From NCBI GenBank assembly GCA_022823725.1, contig JAJEHL010000002.1:62001-126000 (forward strand): a stretch of 64,000 bases of DNA, written 5' to 3'. This document shows, in pieces, positions 35,543 through 44,796 of the stretch (position 1 is the stretch's first letter; every line of letters begins with the position of its first letter). A model generated the notes under the pieces. That model did not search any database. It saw nothing but the letters and a program-made list of their open reading frames with translations, and had not been told where the DNA came from. Source of the DNA: Candidatus Latescibacterota bacterium. Its GTDB lineage: Bacteria > Latescibacterota > UBA2968. Made by a program: the position numbers and the translations under genes.

Positions 35543-36292
35543 CTATATCACCATCTCCCGACGCACCCCACGCATATCCATCTCAAATTCAATATCGACC
35601 ACTGGTGGCCTGGTAAAATGCCAGCGGAATCCGTGCCGCCGAACAGGTCCCATGCGATTGAATAAAATATCCTCTACCAGCCCACCCAGAGCATGCACCG
35701 TGTACACATCCACAGCATTGATCATCTCCCACGCCCCACCCAGGCCGAACAGACGCTCGAGCATTACATCCACCACATAACTAACCTTCTCCCTCATAGC
35801 CTCTTCGCTGGTATCCCCACTGCGGACAATGCCCTGCTCTAATAATACGCCATCGCGCAATTCCCCGGCACCGGCAATCACCAGAGTCCGGGGTGTATCA
35901 GCCGATGCCGGCACCGTATAGGAAAATGCGTGCAGCACCGGTTCCTCCGGCGGATCAAACAGCGGTGCCACATTGGTACGCGCCACTGGATTCAATTCCC
36001 CTACGTACAGATCCCATGCCTTGAGCACCCGACAATAATCCCGATTGAAGGCAATGAACCCCGCCATAGTAAAAGGCGTAGGCGAACGCAATTCCATGCC
36101 GCACAATGCCTGTCGATCTCGCCCGACCGCCAGTAAATGCGCCTCGACCCGTTCAAAACCCCGCCGCCAGGGCAAAGCCTGCTCCAGTGTCACATGGACG
36201 ATCTCCCAGCCGGGATCGGCAATAACACCGCAAGAATAGGGATCAATCCCTTTGAGAAAGTGGTAATGTCCTTCGGACTTGGCAATCAACAT
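35543..36292 (-). CDS. Rid-like (YjgF/UK114-fold) uncharacterised protein
   Basis: A 249-residue cytosolic protein. Its C-terminal half (TLVIAGAGELRDG, then YVVDVMLERLFGLGGAWEMI and NAVDVYTVHALGGL) follows the strand-helix pattern of Rid/YjgF proteins (strand, activation helix, V-D-V-Y-T strand), with a related region before it (WDLYVGELNPVARTNVAPLF). I do not recognise a named family, and the catalytic arginine of RidA deaminases cannot be placed with confidence. It lies 17 bp after the next gene upstream and may belong to a small accessory operon with it. Confidence 0.55.
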   Translation of the reverse strand: MLIAKSEGHYHFLKGIDPYSCGVIADPGWEIVHVTLEQALPWRRGFERVEAHLLAVGRDRQALCGMELRSPTPFTMAGFIAFNRDYCRVLKAWDLYVGELNPVARTNVAPLFDPPEEPVLHAFSYTVPASADTPRTLVIAGAGELRDGVLLEQGIVRSGDTSEEAMREKVSYVVDVMLERLFGLGGAWEMINAVDVYTVHALGGLVEDILFNRMGPVRRHGFRWHFTRPPVVDIEFEMDMRGVRREMVI

Positions 36293-36309
36293 GATAACCC
36301 TCTATACAA

Positions 36310-37170
36310 TTACAACCGCCCATTCGCCCGAAGCGTGAGCAGTGTTCCCAACGTCACCCAGCCCCGCCATTCGAGTTCGCAACCCGGACTCACGGCTTGC
36401 CAGGTAATATTCCACCCTCCATCTGCTTGTTGTTCCGCAACAATTGCATCGAGGTTTGCCGCAACATCCTCTTCCCGAAAGTACTTGCGAAGTGGATGTT
36501 CGGGCGTACTCGCCCAGTCGAGCGGTTTGCGGACATAGCCCGTGGCATTTGCATCGGCAACGAGCCCCGCAGAGAACATCTCGCCGACCAGACGGTCGAG
36601 TTCGCACTTTGCGCGCGCCCGGTCCGGCACATGGTAGAGAAACGTCAGAACCACACCCATTTCGTGCATCTCTACGGGTTGCAAATCGGCAATCTTTGAC
36701 CAGCAGTACGCAGTCGCGCGATCTATCCACGCATGCTGAACGCGATTCTTGTGTAACAAACCGGCAATTGCAGCCGTTGGATTCAAAGACGCCGGTGGCT
36801 CTTCAACTGTATTCCACCATGATGCTCGCGGATAGCGATGTGCAGAAGGCAACAACCACGGAACACCACCTTCAGGCGTTGTAATCGCCATCAGATAATC
36901 ACAGGCACACTGCACCATCTCGGTATCAAAACCCACGACATCGAGAAACTCAAGCGCGTGCTGCACCGGCACCGGTTGGCTTTCGGGACAGCGAATATCC
37001 GGTTCAAGGGCATGTCCAAATCCGCCATCTTCATTTTGATAGGCGCGGAGCGCTGTGAGCACCTGCTCCCGCGAACCACCCTTGAAATGATAGGCAAACA
37101 ACTGACGCTCGAGCAACCGCGCATTATTATAGATAAACTCTTCCGCACGATCAAAAATTGTAGAACTCAT
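36310..37170 (-). CDS. Terpenoid-cyclase/prenyltransferase-fold (alpha-toroid) protein
   Basis: A 286-residue protein with repeats of the alpha/alpha-barrel type seen in squalene cyclases and prenyltransferases: YQNEDGGFGHALEPDIRC near residue 45 and VAEQQADGGWNITW near 247 are QW-like motifs. It lacks the DxDD cyclase motif and is far shorter than a triterpene cyclase, so it is probably not a cyclase. Function unknown. It sits between a CxxCxxCC protein (15 bp upstream) and the Rid-like protein. Confidence 0.65.
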   Translation of the reverse strand: MSSTIFDRAEEFIYNNARLLERQLFAYHFKGGSREQVLTALRAYQNEDGGFGHALEPDIRCPESQPVPVQHALEFLDVVGFDTEMVQCACDYLMAITTPEGGVPWLLPSAHRYPRASWWNTVEEPPASLNPTAAIAGLLHKNRVQHAWIDRATAYCWSKIADLQPVEMHEMGVVLTFLYHVPDRARAKCELDRLVGEMFSAGLVADANATGYVRKPLDWASTPEHPLRKYFREEDVAANLDAIVAEQQADGGWNITWQAVSPGCELEWRGWVTLGTLLTLRANGRL

Positions 37171-37185
37171 AGACTATAATCCTTC

Positions 37186-37731
37186 TCACCCCAACCCCAT
37201 AAATTTGAGAAATGTCTTTTTTCCACCCGTCTCTTTGCGTGCATTCCACGCATCAACCCTGGCATAATAGGGTTCTTCTTCCCACACCTCCCACTTTGCA
37301 ATAGCCTTAATTTCACCCAATGGCGTGTACCCGTCGAGTTCATACGGACAATCGGTAGATTGGCTAATGCTGAGCAACTCGATATTGTCATTTTCATCAA
37401 ACTCGAGATCAAATGGATATCTTCGACAAGTCACCGGGCGATAATCGTAGATAGTACACAAATCGTCTTCGCCCAGATATTGGCATCCGCTCTCGGTTCG
37501 ACGCAATCCCATAATGCGCTGGCCAGACTTCAGACGTATCCAGCCGGGCTGATCCTCACCCCATTCAATCTCGCTGGGCTTATAAAAATCGACAACATCA
37601 CAAGCGGCCTGATTTGTGCCCTCAACAATGCGGCGCACATCTTCGTCTGTTACCAGAACAATGGGGTCTCGACAGCAATTTCCACAGCGAGTGCAGCGAA
37701 ACTTGAGCAAGTGTTTCCACTCTTGCGCCAT
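37186..37731 (-). CDS. YkgJ-family CxxCxxCC zinc/iron-binding protein
   Basis: A 181-residue protein with the family signature FRCTRCGNCCRDPIVL (C-x2-C-x2-CC) and a second cluster in CQYLGEDDLCTIYDYRP followed by VTCRRYPF. These cysteines probably chelate zinc or an iron-sulfur cluster. The biochemical role of the family is not established. It lies 14 bp after the enolase-superfamily gene. Confidence 0.85.
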   Translation of the reverse strand: MAQEWKHLLKFRCTRCGNCCRDPIVLVTDEDVRRIVEGTNQAACDVVDFYKPSEIEWGEDQPGWIRLKSGQRIMGLRRTESGCQYLGEDDLCTIYDYRPVTCRRYPFDLEFDENDNIELLSISQSTDCPYELDGYTPLGEIKAIAKWEVWEEEPYYARVDAWNARKETGGKKTFLKFMGLG

Positions 37732-37745
37732 ATCGTCTCCAATGA

Positions 37746-38924
37746 TTATACGACCTTTTGCTCCAACCAGTCCTTAGTAATTTCAAGACCAAATCCAGGA
37801 GCATCGCTCGGAATGAGATAACCGTCTTTGATCACAGGCGTTCCCGGCAGCGCGACGCGTTCTTCGAGTGGGACACCCGGAGGCGACACCCCTTCGGAAC
37901 GCTCGCCCCACTGTATCGCCGGCATAGCATAAGAGAGATGCTGCCCATAGGGATAATTCATACCCGCGTGGCTGATAACCGTTAGCCCATGCGCCTCGGC
38001 AATATGGCATATCCGCATCAAAGTCGTGACACCACCTGCCCACTGAATATCGGGCTGCAAAATATCGACAAGTCCCTGGCTCGCGGCTGTGGCAAAAGGA
38101 TGGATGGTGTACCAGTGTTCGCCCGTAGCGAGAATTTGCCCGGAGACGCGTTGGCGAATTTTCACATAGCTCTCCATATCTTCGGGCAGCACATAATCTT
38201 CGAGCCACTTGAGGCGATACGGTCTTAATGCTTCGACGAGGCGAACCGTGTACTCAACATTGAGCGACATCCATGCATCGAGCATAAGTTCGACATCATC
38301 GCCAATCTGCTCGCGCGTTTTGGCAACGAGTTCTTCTGTCTTATTTATCCCCTCAATACCGGACTCCGGTCCGTATCGCGCAAAAAGCTTGACCGCCTTA
38401 AAACCCAATTCGAGAAACCATTCAATGCTATTTTCCGTACCATAAGATATATCTGTATTACTCGCATAACAGAAAATTTTATCTTTTTGCGGACCACCCA
38501 AGAGCGCGTAAACAGGACGCTGCAAAACTTTTCCCTTTAAATCCCACAGGGCATTATCCACAGCACTGATGGCATAGCTGGACAAACCCGCCGTATGATA
38601 AGGCGAAGAAGCCCGGCGCATCATATCCCACAACTTTTCAGTCGCCATGCAATTTTGTCCCTCGAGCAAAGAGGCAAAATTATCGTTGATAATACTGAGC
38701 ACTGGACCACTGTGATTGGTAAACCCCACCCCCCAGGTGCCGTCTTGCGCGGTCACGACACAGGCCGTGCGGGTCCAATTTGTATTCCACTCCGATCTTT
38801 TGAGATCGGGATATCGCGCCATAGGGCTGATAAAGCCATCTGTGGGCAACTTCGGAACGCGAGGTTCTGTTTTTTGAGCAGGAGAAATATTGACGGCAAC
38901 TGCGCGAATATCTTTAATTTTCAT
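37746..38924 (-). CDS. Enolase-superfamily dehydratase (rhamnonate dehydratase-like)
   Basis: A 392-residue protein from ATG 38924 behind AGAGGACC; the longer frame to 39041 runs into the ggt gene and is not needed. The muconate-lactonising fold is clear: LMLDAWMSLNVEYT (Asp ligand), WLEDYVLPEDM (Glu ligand), LATGEHWYTIHPF (Glu ligand) and ISHAGMNYPYG (catalytic His). These residues match L-rhamnonate dehydratase best, an enzyme removing water from acid sugars. Substrate prediction within the superfamily is unreliable. Confidence 0.85.
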   Translation of the reverse strand: MKIKDIRAVAVNISPAQKTEPRVPKLPTDGFISPMARYPDLKRSEWNTNWTRTACVVTAQDGTWGVGFTNHSGPVLSIINDNFASLLEGQNCMATEKLWDMMRRASSPYHTAGLSSYAISAVDNALWDLKGKVLQRPVYALLGGPQKDKIFCYASNTDISYGTENSIEWFLELGFKAVKLFARYGPESGIEGINKTEELVAKTREQIGDDVELMLDAWMSLNVEYTVRLVEALRPYRLKWLEDYVLPEDMESYVKIRQRVSGQILATGEHWYTIHPFATAASQGLVDILQPDIQWAGGVTTLMRICHIAEAHGLTVISHAGMNYPYGQHLSYAMPAIQWGERSEGVSPPGVPLEERVALPGTPVIKDGYLIPSDAPGFGLEITKDWLEQKVV

Positions 38925-38935
38925 AATTGGTCCTC

Positions 38936-40573
38936 TTAAAAAGCGATGGCATAACCATCTCGTCTGGGATCTGAACCGCCCATCAGGGTACCGGTCTCGG
39001 GATTGATCTGAATGGCCTGTGCATTTCCCGGACCACCCCAATTTGAGAGATAGCGAAGGTCGTGACCTTTCCGAGCCAGAGCTTCACACTCAATTGTGGG
39101 AAATCGGGCTTCGAGTTGCAGCACATCTTCGCAAGTATGGGGAACCGTGGATTCCATAGGATTTTGCAGAGAACGCCAGCGTGGGGCTTCAACAGCCTCT
39201 TGAGGCGTCATGCCAAATTCCAGAATATGTGTCACCAGTTGCAAATTGGTCTGCACCTGTGTATCTGCGCCCGGCGTGCCACATATCAAAACGGGCTTGC
39301 CGTCTTTCGCGACAATAACGGGATTCATGGTATGCCGAACTCTCTTTCCTGGCATCAGACAATTGGGATGATCTTTTTCCAGATGCCAGTACGTCATGCG
39401 GTTATTGAGAAGAATACCCGTATCCCCCGCAATAAGACTCGATCCCCAGCCAGATTGAATACTCTGCAGTTGACAAACCGCATTGCCCTCGCCATCAGCC
39501 ACGCAGAAACATGTCGTATCTTCGACCGATTCTGGGATACCGGGAGAGACATCGATAGCAGCGCGTTCGAGGTCAATGCCTGAAGCGCGCTCTTTTGCAT
39601 ACTCTTTCGAAAGAAGTCCATCAATAGGCACATCGATCCAATCGGGATCGGCCACGTATTTTTCCCGGTCTGCAAAAGCGAGTTTTTTGGCTTCGACCAT
39701 GAGGTGGATACTCTCGGCAGTATTGCAGCCCAGCGCCCGAAGATCAAAATTTTCGACAATATTGAGTTCTTGAAGTAAAATATGCCCACTCGAATTGGGC
39801 GGCGTTTCATATACGGTATAACCTTTGTAAGTCACGGCAATGGGATCGCCAATGCGGGCGCAATGGTTTTTCAAATCGGCTTCGGTGAGCAACCCACCTC
39901 GCGACTGGCTAAATGCAACAAGTGCCCGGGCTATTTCACCCGTGCGATAGGCGTCGCGTCCTTCTGAACCGATTTTCCGCAAGGTCTTACCCAAATCTTT
40001 CTGATAGACTATATCTCCGGGGCTGAGGGGCTGACCATCATTTGTAAAAACCGCCCGCGTATATGGATCGGAAGCAAAGCGTTTTGTTTCCCCCCGCAAG
40101 CTGTTCGCCAATTTGTGACTGAGCGGAAAACCCTCTTCACAAAGGGCGATTGCCGGCGCAAAAATATCTTCGAGAGGGCGCGTGCCAAAGTGCTCATGAG
40201 CAACGAGCCAGCCGTCAACAAGGCCGGGAATGGAAACACTCAAAATACCTTTCATCGGGATACCACCGCGTTTGAGATAATACTCCCGGGTCGCGCCCGT
40301 TGGGGCTGCACCCGTAGCATTGATGGCGGACACAGTGCCCGTCTTAGCAGAGTAAATTAAGATAAACCCATCGCCGCCTGCGCCTGAAGATTGCGGTTCA
40401 ACCACGCCGAGCGCAGCGGCTGTCGCAATAGCGGCATCAATGGCATTGCCTCCGGCCATCATGATCTGGATACCTGCTTGAGAAGCGAGATGGTGTCCCG
40501 ATGTGACCACGCCGTTCTTGCCCATGATGGACGGCCTGAAGGCGGGATGGACGATTGCATGAGGTGAAGACAT
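38936..40573 (-). CDS. ggt: Gamma-glutamyltransferase
   Basis: A 545-residue Ntn hydrolase of the GGT family: GVVTSGHHLASQAGIQIM, then GGNAIDAAIATAAALGVVEP at the N-terminus, and the autoprocessing threonine in SVEDTTCFCVADGEGNAVC; PPNSSGHILLQ and GSDPRRDGYAIAF are also typical. No signal peptide is seen, unlike secreted glutathione hydrolases, so it may act in the cytoplasm on other gamma-glutamyl compounds. It is 11 bp upstream of the dehydratase gene. Confidence 0.92.
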   Translation of the reverse strand: MSSPHAIVHPAFRPSIMGKNGVVTSGHHLASQAGIQIMMAGGNAIDAAIATAAALGVVEPQSSGAGGDGFILIYSAKTGTVSAINATGAAPTGATREYYLKRGGIPMKGILSVSIPGLVDGWLVAHEHFGTRPLEDIFAPAIALCEEGFPLSHKLANSLRGETKRFASDPYTRAVFTNDGQPLSPGDIVYQKDLGKTLRKIGSEGRDAYRTGEIARALVAFSQSRGGLLTEADLKNHCARIGDPIAVTYKGYTVYETPPNSSGHILLQELNIVENFDLRALGCNTAESIHLMVEAKKLAFADREKYVADPDWIDVPIDGLLSKEYAKERASGIDLERAAIDVSPGIPESVEDTTCFCVADGEGNAVCQLQSIQSGWGSSLIAGDTGILLNNRMTYWHLEKDHPNCLMPGKRVRHTMNPVIVAKDGKPVLICGTPGADTQVQTNLQLVTHILEFGMTPQEAVEAPRWRSLQNPMESTVPHTCEDVLQLEARFPTIECEALARKGHDLRYLSNWGGPGNAQAIQINPETGTLMGGSDPRRDGYAIAF

Positions 40574-40642
40574 TATGTGCTCCTGATATGATTTTGATTA
40601 AAGTATTTTACTAACGCCCGCGCCCGTATTCTTAGATACACC

Positions 40643-40729
40643 TTGACAAAATGCCATGAGGCCACTAATTTTCGGCTTTCTGTTTTCAGTACTGATATTA
40701 CACACAGACGCATTAAAATGCGTAATATC
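40643..40729 (+). promoter_or_regulatory. Promoter and 5-prime UTR hairpin of the response regulator gene
   Basis: A -35 TTGACA (40643-40648), a 17-bp spacer and TAATTT (40666-40671) form a good promoter. Downstream in the 90-nt untranslated region an inverted repeat GATATTAC/GTAATATC (40694-40701, 40722-40729) encloses a second small one GCATT/AATGC. This may be a hairpin in the mRNA or a binding site for the regulator itself. Confidence 0.55.
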
Positions 40730-40760
40730 AAAACCTCCCTTATTCCCAATTTCGTCTCCA

Positions 40761-41432
40761 ATGGCAACCATTCTTCTTCTCGCAGACGAAGCCTACGGCG
40801 CGCGTCTCAAATCGGACCTCGAATATATCGGGCATCAGGTTGAACATGTGATCCTGCGCGGGCGGAGCAATTTGCCTCCCATTCCCACTGACGGCATTGA
40901 TCTGACCATTATTGACCCCGAATCCTCCCTCGACCGCCTCGCACAGGCCATTGCAGACCTGCAACAACAACGTTCTACCAACGACTATTCCCTGCTCGTC
41001 ATCACCGATGAAATGACCGCACTCAACCTCGATTTTTCACTCGGCATTTCAGATTTTGTCATCAAGCCCTATAGTCTGCGCGAGTTCGAAGCGCGCCTGC
41101 GCCTGGCCCTTTGGAACGACGACCATCCCCCCGACGACCACACCCTCAAAATAGACGACCTCGTCATCAATATGGCACGCTACGAAGTGCGCGTCAAGGG
41201 CAGCGTTGTCGAACTCACACTCAAAGAATACGAACTACTCAAACATCTGGTCACCCACGAGACTCGCGTATTTACCCGATCGGACCTGCTCGACAGCATC
41301 TGGGGCTATGACTATTACGGCGGCATGCGCACCGTTGACGTCCACATTCGCCGCTTGCGCTCCAAACTCGGCGAATCGGGCAAAGCCATTACCACCGTGC
41401 GCGGTGTCGGCTACAAATTTGATTCCCTCTGA
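40761..41432 (+). CDS. OmpR-type winged-helix response regulator, atypical receiver
   Basis: A 223-residue regulator starting at ATG 40761 (MATILLLADEAYG); 35 in-frame codons upstream are leader. The receiver domain has the phospho-acceptor-like Asp in DLTIIDPESS and the lysine in DFVIKPYSLREFEARL, but the N-terminal acidic pair is reduced (LADEA), as in phosphorylation-independent regulators. The C-terminal winged helix (ELTLKEYELLKHLVTH, MRTVDVHIRRLRSKLG, VRGVGYKF) binds DNA. No histidine kinase gene is adjacent, so it is an orphan. Confidence 0.88.
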   Translation: MATILLLADEAYGARLKSDLEYIGHQVEHVILRGRSNLPPIPTDGIDLTIIDPESSLDRLAQAIADLQQQRSTNDYSLLVITDEMTALNLDFSLGISDFVIKPYSLREFEARLRLALWNDDHPPDDHTLKIDDLVINMARYEVRVKGSVVELTLKEYELLKHLVTHETRVFTRSDLLDSIWGYDYYGGMRTVDVHIRRLRSKLGESGKAITTVRGVGYKFDSL

Positions 41433-41460
41433 TATTAAAACAACTTCCGCCCACACTACA

Positions 41461-41496
41461 AACCCCAGAAGCCTGCTCCTGGGGTTTTATTTTTTA
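41461..41496 (+). terminator. Rho-independent terminator after the response regulator
   Basis: An 8-bp stem AACCCCAG (41461-41468) and CTGGGGTT (41479-41486) followed by TTATTTTTT. It ends just before the stop of the convergent PhyH gene at 41501. Confidence 0.9.
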
Positions 41497-41500
41497 ACAT

Positions 41501-42409
41501 TTAAGCTCGCGCCTGTGCCCAGGCGCGCAATGGAACATCATCCCAATTCTTAGTCAGCCAGTATTGTGACGAAGGGTGAAAATCGGGTTCCGGGCCCAGC
41601 GGGTCTTTCCCCGATGCCAGCGCGCCCAACAACTGGCGCCGAATTGGCGAACTCCGTTCAATGAGCGCGGCATCCTGCTCGATATAATCAGTTGGACGAA
41701 GCCACCGATAATTATAACCCACATGCATAATCTTTCGCGTCTTTCTCGACAAATTAGGCCCCACGCAATGCCAAACAGCGGTTCGCCACAACACCGCGGA
41801 ACCAGCGCGCAACTTAAGCTCAACCGCCTCTTCTGGATTGACCTCGCGCCCCATTTCCCGCAACTCTTCGGGCTTGCGCTTATGACTGCCCGGCACCAAC
41901 CACAGATTGCCACAATTGGATTCGGTCATATCGTAAAGCACATAAAAAACCTTGATCTCCATAAACGGGAGACGTCCATCCAGTGAAGGTCCCAGAAACA
42001 GCATATCGCTCGCCAAATCGGGATGCCATGCCACATTGCGGTATCCGACCTCCTGATCTTCGCCCTTGCCAACGCCAACATCACCCGCTTTCAAACCCTC
42101 GGGATACGGCGGTCGATAGTCCAAGTGCGTCGTTCGGATCTGAATATTCCATCCAATCGCATCCACCACCAGAGGCAACATGCGCGGATGATCGATCAAA
42201 TCGAGAAAAGCCTCGTGCTGCGACAGGGCATTGCGAACGGCAAAAGGATCATCAGGTCCCAGACCCTCGGCCTCTCGAATCCGCTCTGCCACCTCATCAA
42301 TAGCCAGCAGAAGCCGATTGACCTCGTCTCGAGTAAAAAAATTCTCGAGAATAACAAATCCCTTCTCATCAAAATCTCTCTCTTGCTGCTCTGTCATCGC
42401 AAGAGCCAT
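41501..42409 (-). CDS. Phytanoyl-CoA dioxygenase (PhyH) family protein
   Basis: A 302-residue Fe(II)/2-oxoglutarate dioxygenase. The metal ligands are in NVAWHPDLASD (HxD) and AVWHCVGPNLSRKTRKI (distal His and the 2-oxoglutarate Arg/Lys), and CGNLWLVPGSHKRKPEE is the family loop between. It hydroxylates an unknown small molecule or lipid. It is a single gene on its strand, with the regulator gene convergent and cysK divergent; the 225 bp upstream show no strong regulatory site. Confidence 0.88.
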   Translation of the reverse strand: MALAMTEQQERDFDEKGFVILENFFTRDEVNRLLLAIDEVAERIREAEGLGPDDPFAVRNALSQHEAFLDLIDHPRMLPLVVDAIGWNIQIRTTHLDYRPPYPEGLKAGDVGVGKGEDQEVGYRNVAWHPDLASDMLFLGPSLDGRLPFMEIKVFYVLYDMTESNCGNLWLVPGSHKRKPEELREMGREVNPEEAVELKLRAGSAVLWRTAVWHCVGPNLSRKTRKIMHVGYNYRWLRPTDYIEQDAALIERSSPIRRQLLGALASGKDPLGPEPDFHPSSQYWLTKNWDDVPLRAWAQARA

Positions 42410-42634
42410 AAATCCCTCCTTTGGCCAGCATATCCAGGTATCTCACCAGACTGAAGACTATATCAAGTCGAATATACTCATCACCTGCGAATAATTCAAG
42501 GCACAACTGATTCAAAAATCTCTCAAACCCAAATAACCCTAAACCACTTTATTTTTTCACATCAGAAATTATATTGTCACACCGGCTCGTATTCCTCAAC
42601 CCATCGCGTCGGATGTCCTTTAAGGGAGAATGCT

Positions 42635-43594
42635 ATGCCAGATACTATTGTGGGTCGCGTTTCCGACATTATCGGCAAAACGCCGATGGTTCGGTTAGAG
42701 AACTTGTCGCCAGCGGGGGGTGCTACCATTCTGGCCAAAATGGAATATCTCAATCCGGGTGGCAGCGTAAAAGACCGCATCGCGCTGAGTATGATCCGAG
42801 AAGCAGAAAAAGCCGGAACACTCAACCCCGGCATGACCATTGTAGAAGCGACCAGTGGAAATACCGGAATCGGCCTGGCGATGTTATGTGCCAAACTCAA
42901 ATATCGGCTGGTATTAACAATGCCTGAGACAATGAGTTTTGAACGGCGGGCACTGGTAACCAGATACGGAGCCGAAGTGGTCATAACACCCGGCGCAGGC
43001 GACATGGACGGAGCCAAACAGCGGGCGCAGGAAATAGTAAAAAAGAATGCAAATTGTATCGAATTAAAGCAGTTTGACAATCCTGCCAACCCAGAAGCGC
43101 ATCGACAAACCACAGGACCAGAAATTGTGAAAGCAACAGGAGGGAAGATAACGGCTTTTGTGTCGGGAGTAGGAACGGGCGGGACAATCACGGGAGTGGG
43201 TGAAGTCCTCAAAGCAGAAGTGCCAGATGTAAAAGTGATAGCTGTTGAGCCTGCTGGTTCGGCTGTATTGAGTGGCAAAAGCCGGGGGCCTCACGCAATC
43301 GAGGGAATTGGAGCGGGATTTATTCCATCAATTTTGAATTGTAATATACTGGACGAAGTAATCACAATAGAGGACCGCGAAGCATTTGACATGACGGAAA
43401 CTCTGGCGCGAGAAGAAGCACTGTTGGTCGGAATATCTTCGGGGGCAAATGTACTGGCAGCCCGGCGTGTGGCCCAGAGACTTTCGAGCGATGACATAGT
43501 CGTCACAGTACTGTGTGATACGGGAACCCGATATTTCAGTATTGAAGAATATTTTCGGCGCGACGAAGTGCAAAATGTAAATGCGCTTCTATAG
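42635..43594 (+). CDS. cysK: Cysteine synthase A (O-acetylserine sulfhydrylase)
   Basis: A 319-residue PLP enzyme. The PLP lysine is in NPGGSVKDRIALSMI, the substrate loop is EATSGNTGIGLAM, and GVGTGGTITGVGEVLK binds the cofactor phosphate. It joins sulfide with O-acetylserine to make cysteine. A ribosome site AAGGGAG lies before ATG 42635. A YeiH-type anion transporter gene follows after 12 bp, hinting at a sulfur-related pair. Confidence 0.95.
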   Translation: MPDTIVGRVSDIIGKTPMVRLENLSPAGGATILAKMEYLNPGGSVKDRIALSMIREAEKAGTLNPGMTIVEATSGNTGIGLAMLCAKLKYRLVLTMPETMSFERRALVTRYGAEVVITPGAGDMDGAKQRAQEIVKKNANCIELKQFDNPANPEAHRQTTGPEIVKATGGKITAFVSGVGTGGTITGVGEVLKAEVPDVKVIAVEPAGSAVLSGKSRGPHAIEGIGAGFIPSILNCNILDEVITIEDREAFDMTETLAREEALLVGISSGANVLAARRVAQRLSSDDIVVTVLCDTGTRYFSIEEYFRRDEVQNVNALL

Positions 43595-43606
43595 GGAAAT
43601 GAAAGT

Positions 43607-44746
43607 ATGAATCTGAGCGGAAAAGAGCGGTCATTTGAAGCGCAATTTCGCAAAAAGCTCTCTATCTGGCCCAAAGAAAGTCCCTGGCCAGGCATTGGGA
43701 TGTGCGTGGTCTTATCGTGGGTAGCAATATATTTAAACACATTGCCCTTTCCCCCATTTACACTGTCTTCGGGTCAACATCCCCTGAGCGCAGTATTACT
43801 GGCATTATTATTGGGCATGCTATTGTGCAACCTGATGCCATCAACAGCAAAATTAAAACCCGGCATAGATACAGTGGTGCAAAAATGGCTGCCCGTTGGA
43901 ATTGTGCTCCTGGGTGCGGGATTGGATTTTTACGATTTGATTCGCGTCGCAGTGCAGGTCCTGATTGGTGCGGCTGTGCTGATTGCAATAATTGTTGCAT
44001 TCACCCATCTCATGTCGCGCTGGTTTAACATCGAAAAAAAAATGGGGCTGTTGATTGGTGTGGGCACAGGGATTTGCGGAAGTTCTGCCATTGTGGCCCT
44101 TGCGCCCGCAATCAGAGCCAACAACGAAGAAATAACATATTCGGTCGGGGTAATTAATCTGCTGGGCGTAGTGGCGATGCTGCTATTTCCCGTGGTTGGA
44201 TCTCTGGCGATGATAGATGCAGAAGTATATGGCATCTGGTGTGGATTGGGCATTCACGCAACACCACAGGTCATTGCCGCGGGATTCGCGCATGCAGGAG
44301 ATGGGCAGACAGCGGGGGAAATGGCGACCATTGTAAAACTGGTACGCATTTCACTTTTGGGACCTGTCGTATTTGTGCTGGGGGCGTGGTTTGCTTATAC
44401 GCAGCGACAGACGGTTTATATCGATGAACCAGTGCGTTATTCCAAACTGGTACCGGGTTTTGTCGTGTTGTTCCTGGCAATGGCGCTGCTGCGAACCCTG
44501 GGCTTTTTGCCTGAAATAACATTACATTTATCTGAACAATTTGTGTTTGGTGCAGGCGACCGGCATATTGATCTATCTGGCTTATTGAGCCAGAGCGGCA
44601 AGTGGATTATTACGTGCGCGATGGCAGGAGTTGGATTATCTACGGCATTTGCTGCAATGAAAGCAGGCGGTATAAAACCGGTGATATTGGGTGTCTTATC
44701 GGCTATCACTCTGGCATTGCTGGGACTGGGTGTTGCACAGTTATAA
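43607..44746 (+). CDS. yeiH: YeiH/UPF0324-family putative sulfate exporter
   Basis: A 379-residue membrane protein with about ten helices and the UPF0324 hallmarks GIVLLGAGLDFYDL, GVGTGICGSSAIVALAPAI and GIHATPQVIAAGFAHAG. Members have been proposed to export sulfate or related anions; direct proof is scant. Its place 12 bp after cysK suggests a role in sulfur balance, for example when sulfonates or sulfated sugars are degraded, which fits the sulfatase gene in the window. Confidence 0.85.
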   Translation: MNLSGKERSFEAQFRKKLSIWPKESPWPGIGMCVVLSWVAIYLNTLPFPPFTLSSGQHPLSAVLLALLLGMLLCNLMPSTAKLKPGIDTVVQKWLPVGIVLLGAGLDFYDLIRVAVQVLIGAAVLIAIIVAFTHLMSRWFNIEKKMGLLIGVGTGICGSSAIVALAPAIRANNEEITYSVGVINLLGVVAMLLFPVVGSLAMIDAEVYGIWCGLGIHATPQVIAAGFAHAGDGQTAGEMATIVKLVRISLLGPVVFVLGAWFAYTQRQTVYIDEPVRYSKLVPGFVVLFLAMALLRTLGFLPEITLHLSEQFVFGAGDRHIDLSGLLSQSGKWIITCAMAGVGLSTAFAAMKAGGIKPVILGVLSAITLALLGLGVAQL

Positions 44747-44750
44747 AAAT

Positions 44751-44782
44751 AAGCCCCGAATACATCAAAACATCCGGGGCTT
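44751..44782. terminator. Bidirectional terminator between yeiH and the metal-binding lipoprotein gene
   Basis: An 8-bp stem AAGCCCCG (44751-44758) and CGGGGCTT (44775-44782) between two convergent genes. T-tracts are short (TTTG on the plus strand, TTATTTTT on the minus strand), so the minus-strand function is the stronger. Confidence 0.7.
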
Positions 44783-44796
44783 TGATCCAACAATTA

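Noticed and set aside
37746-39041. 39-residue N-terminal extension of the enolase-superfamily protein
   Set aside because: The extension overlaps the end of ggt, has no family similarity, and the inner ATG at 38924 has a good ribosome site.
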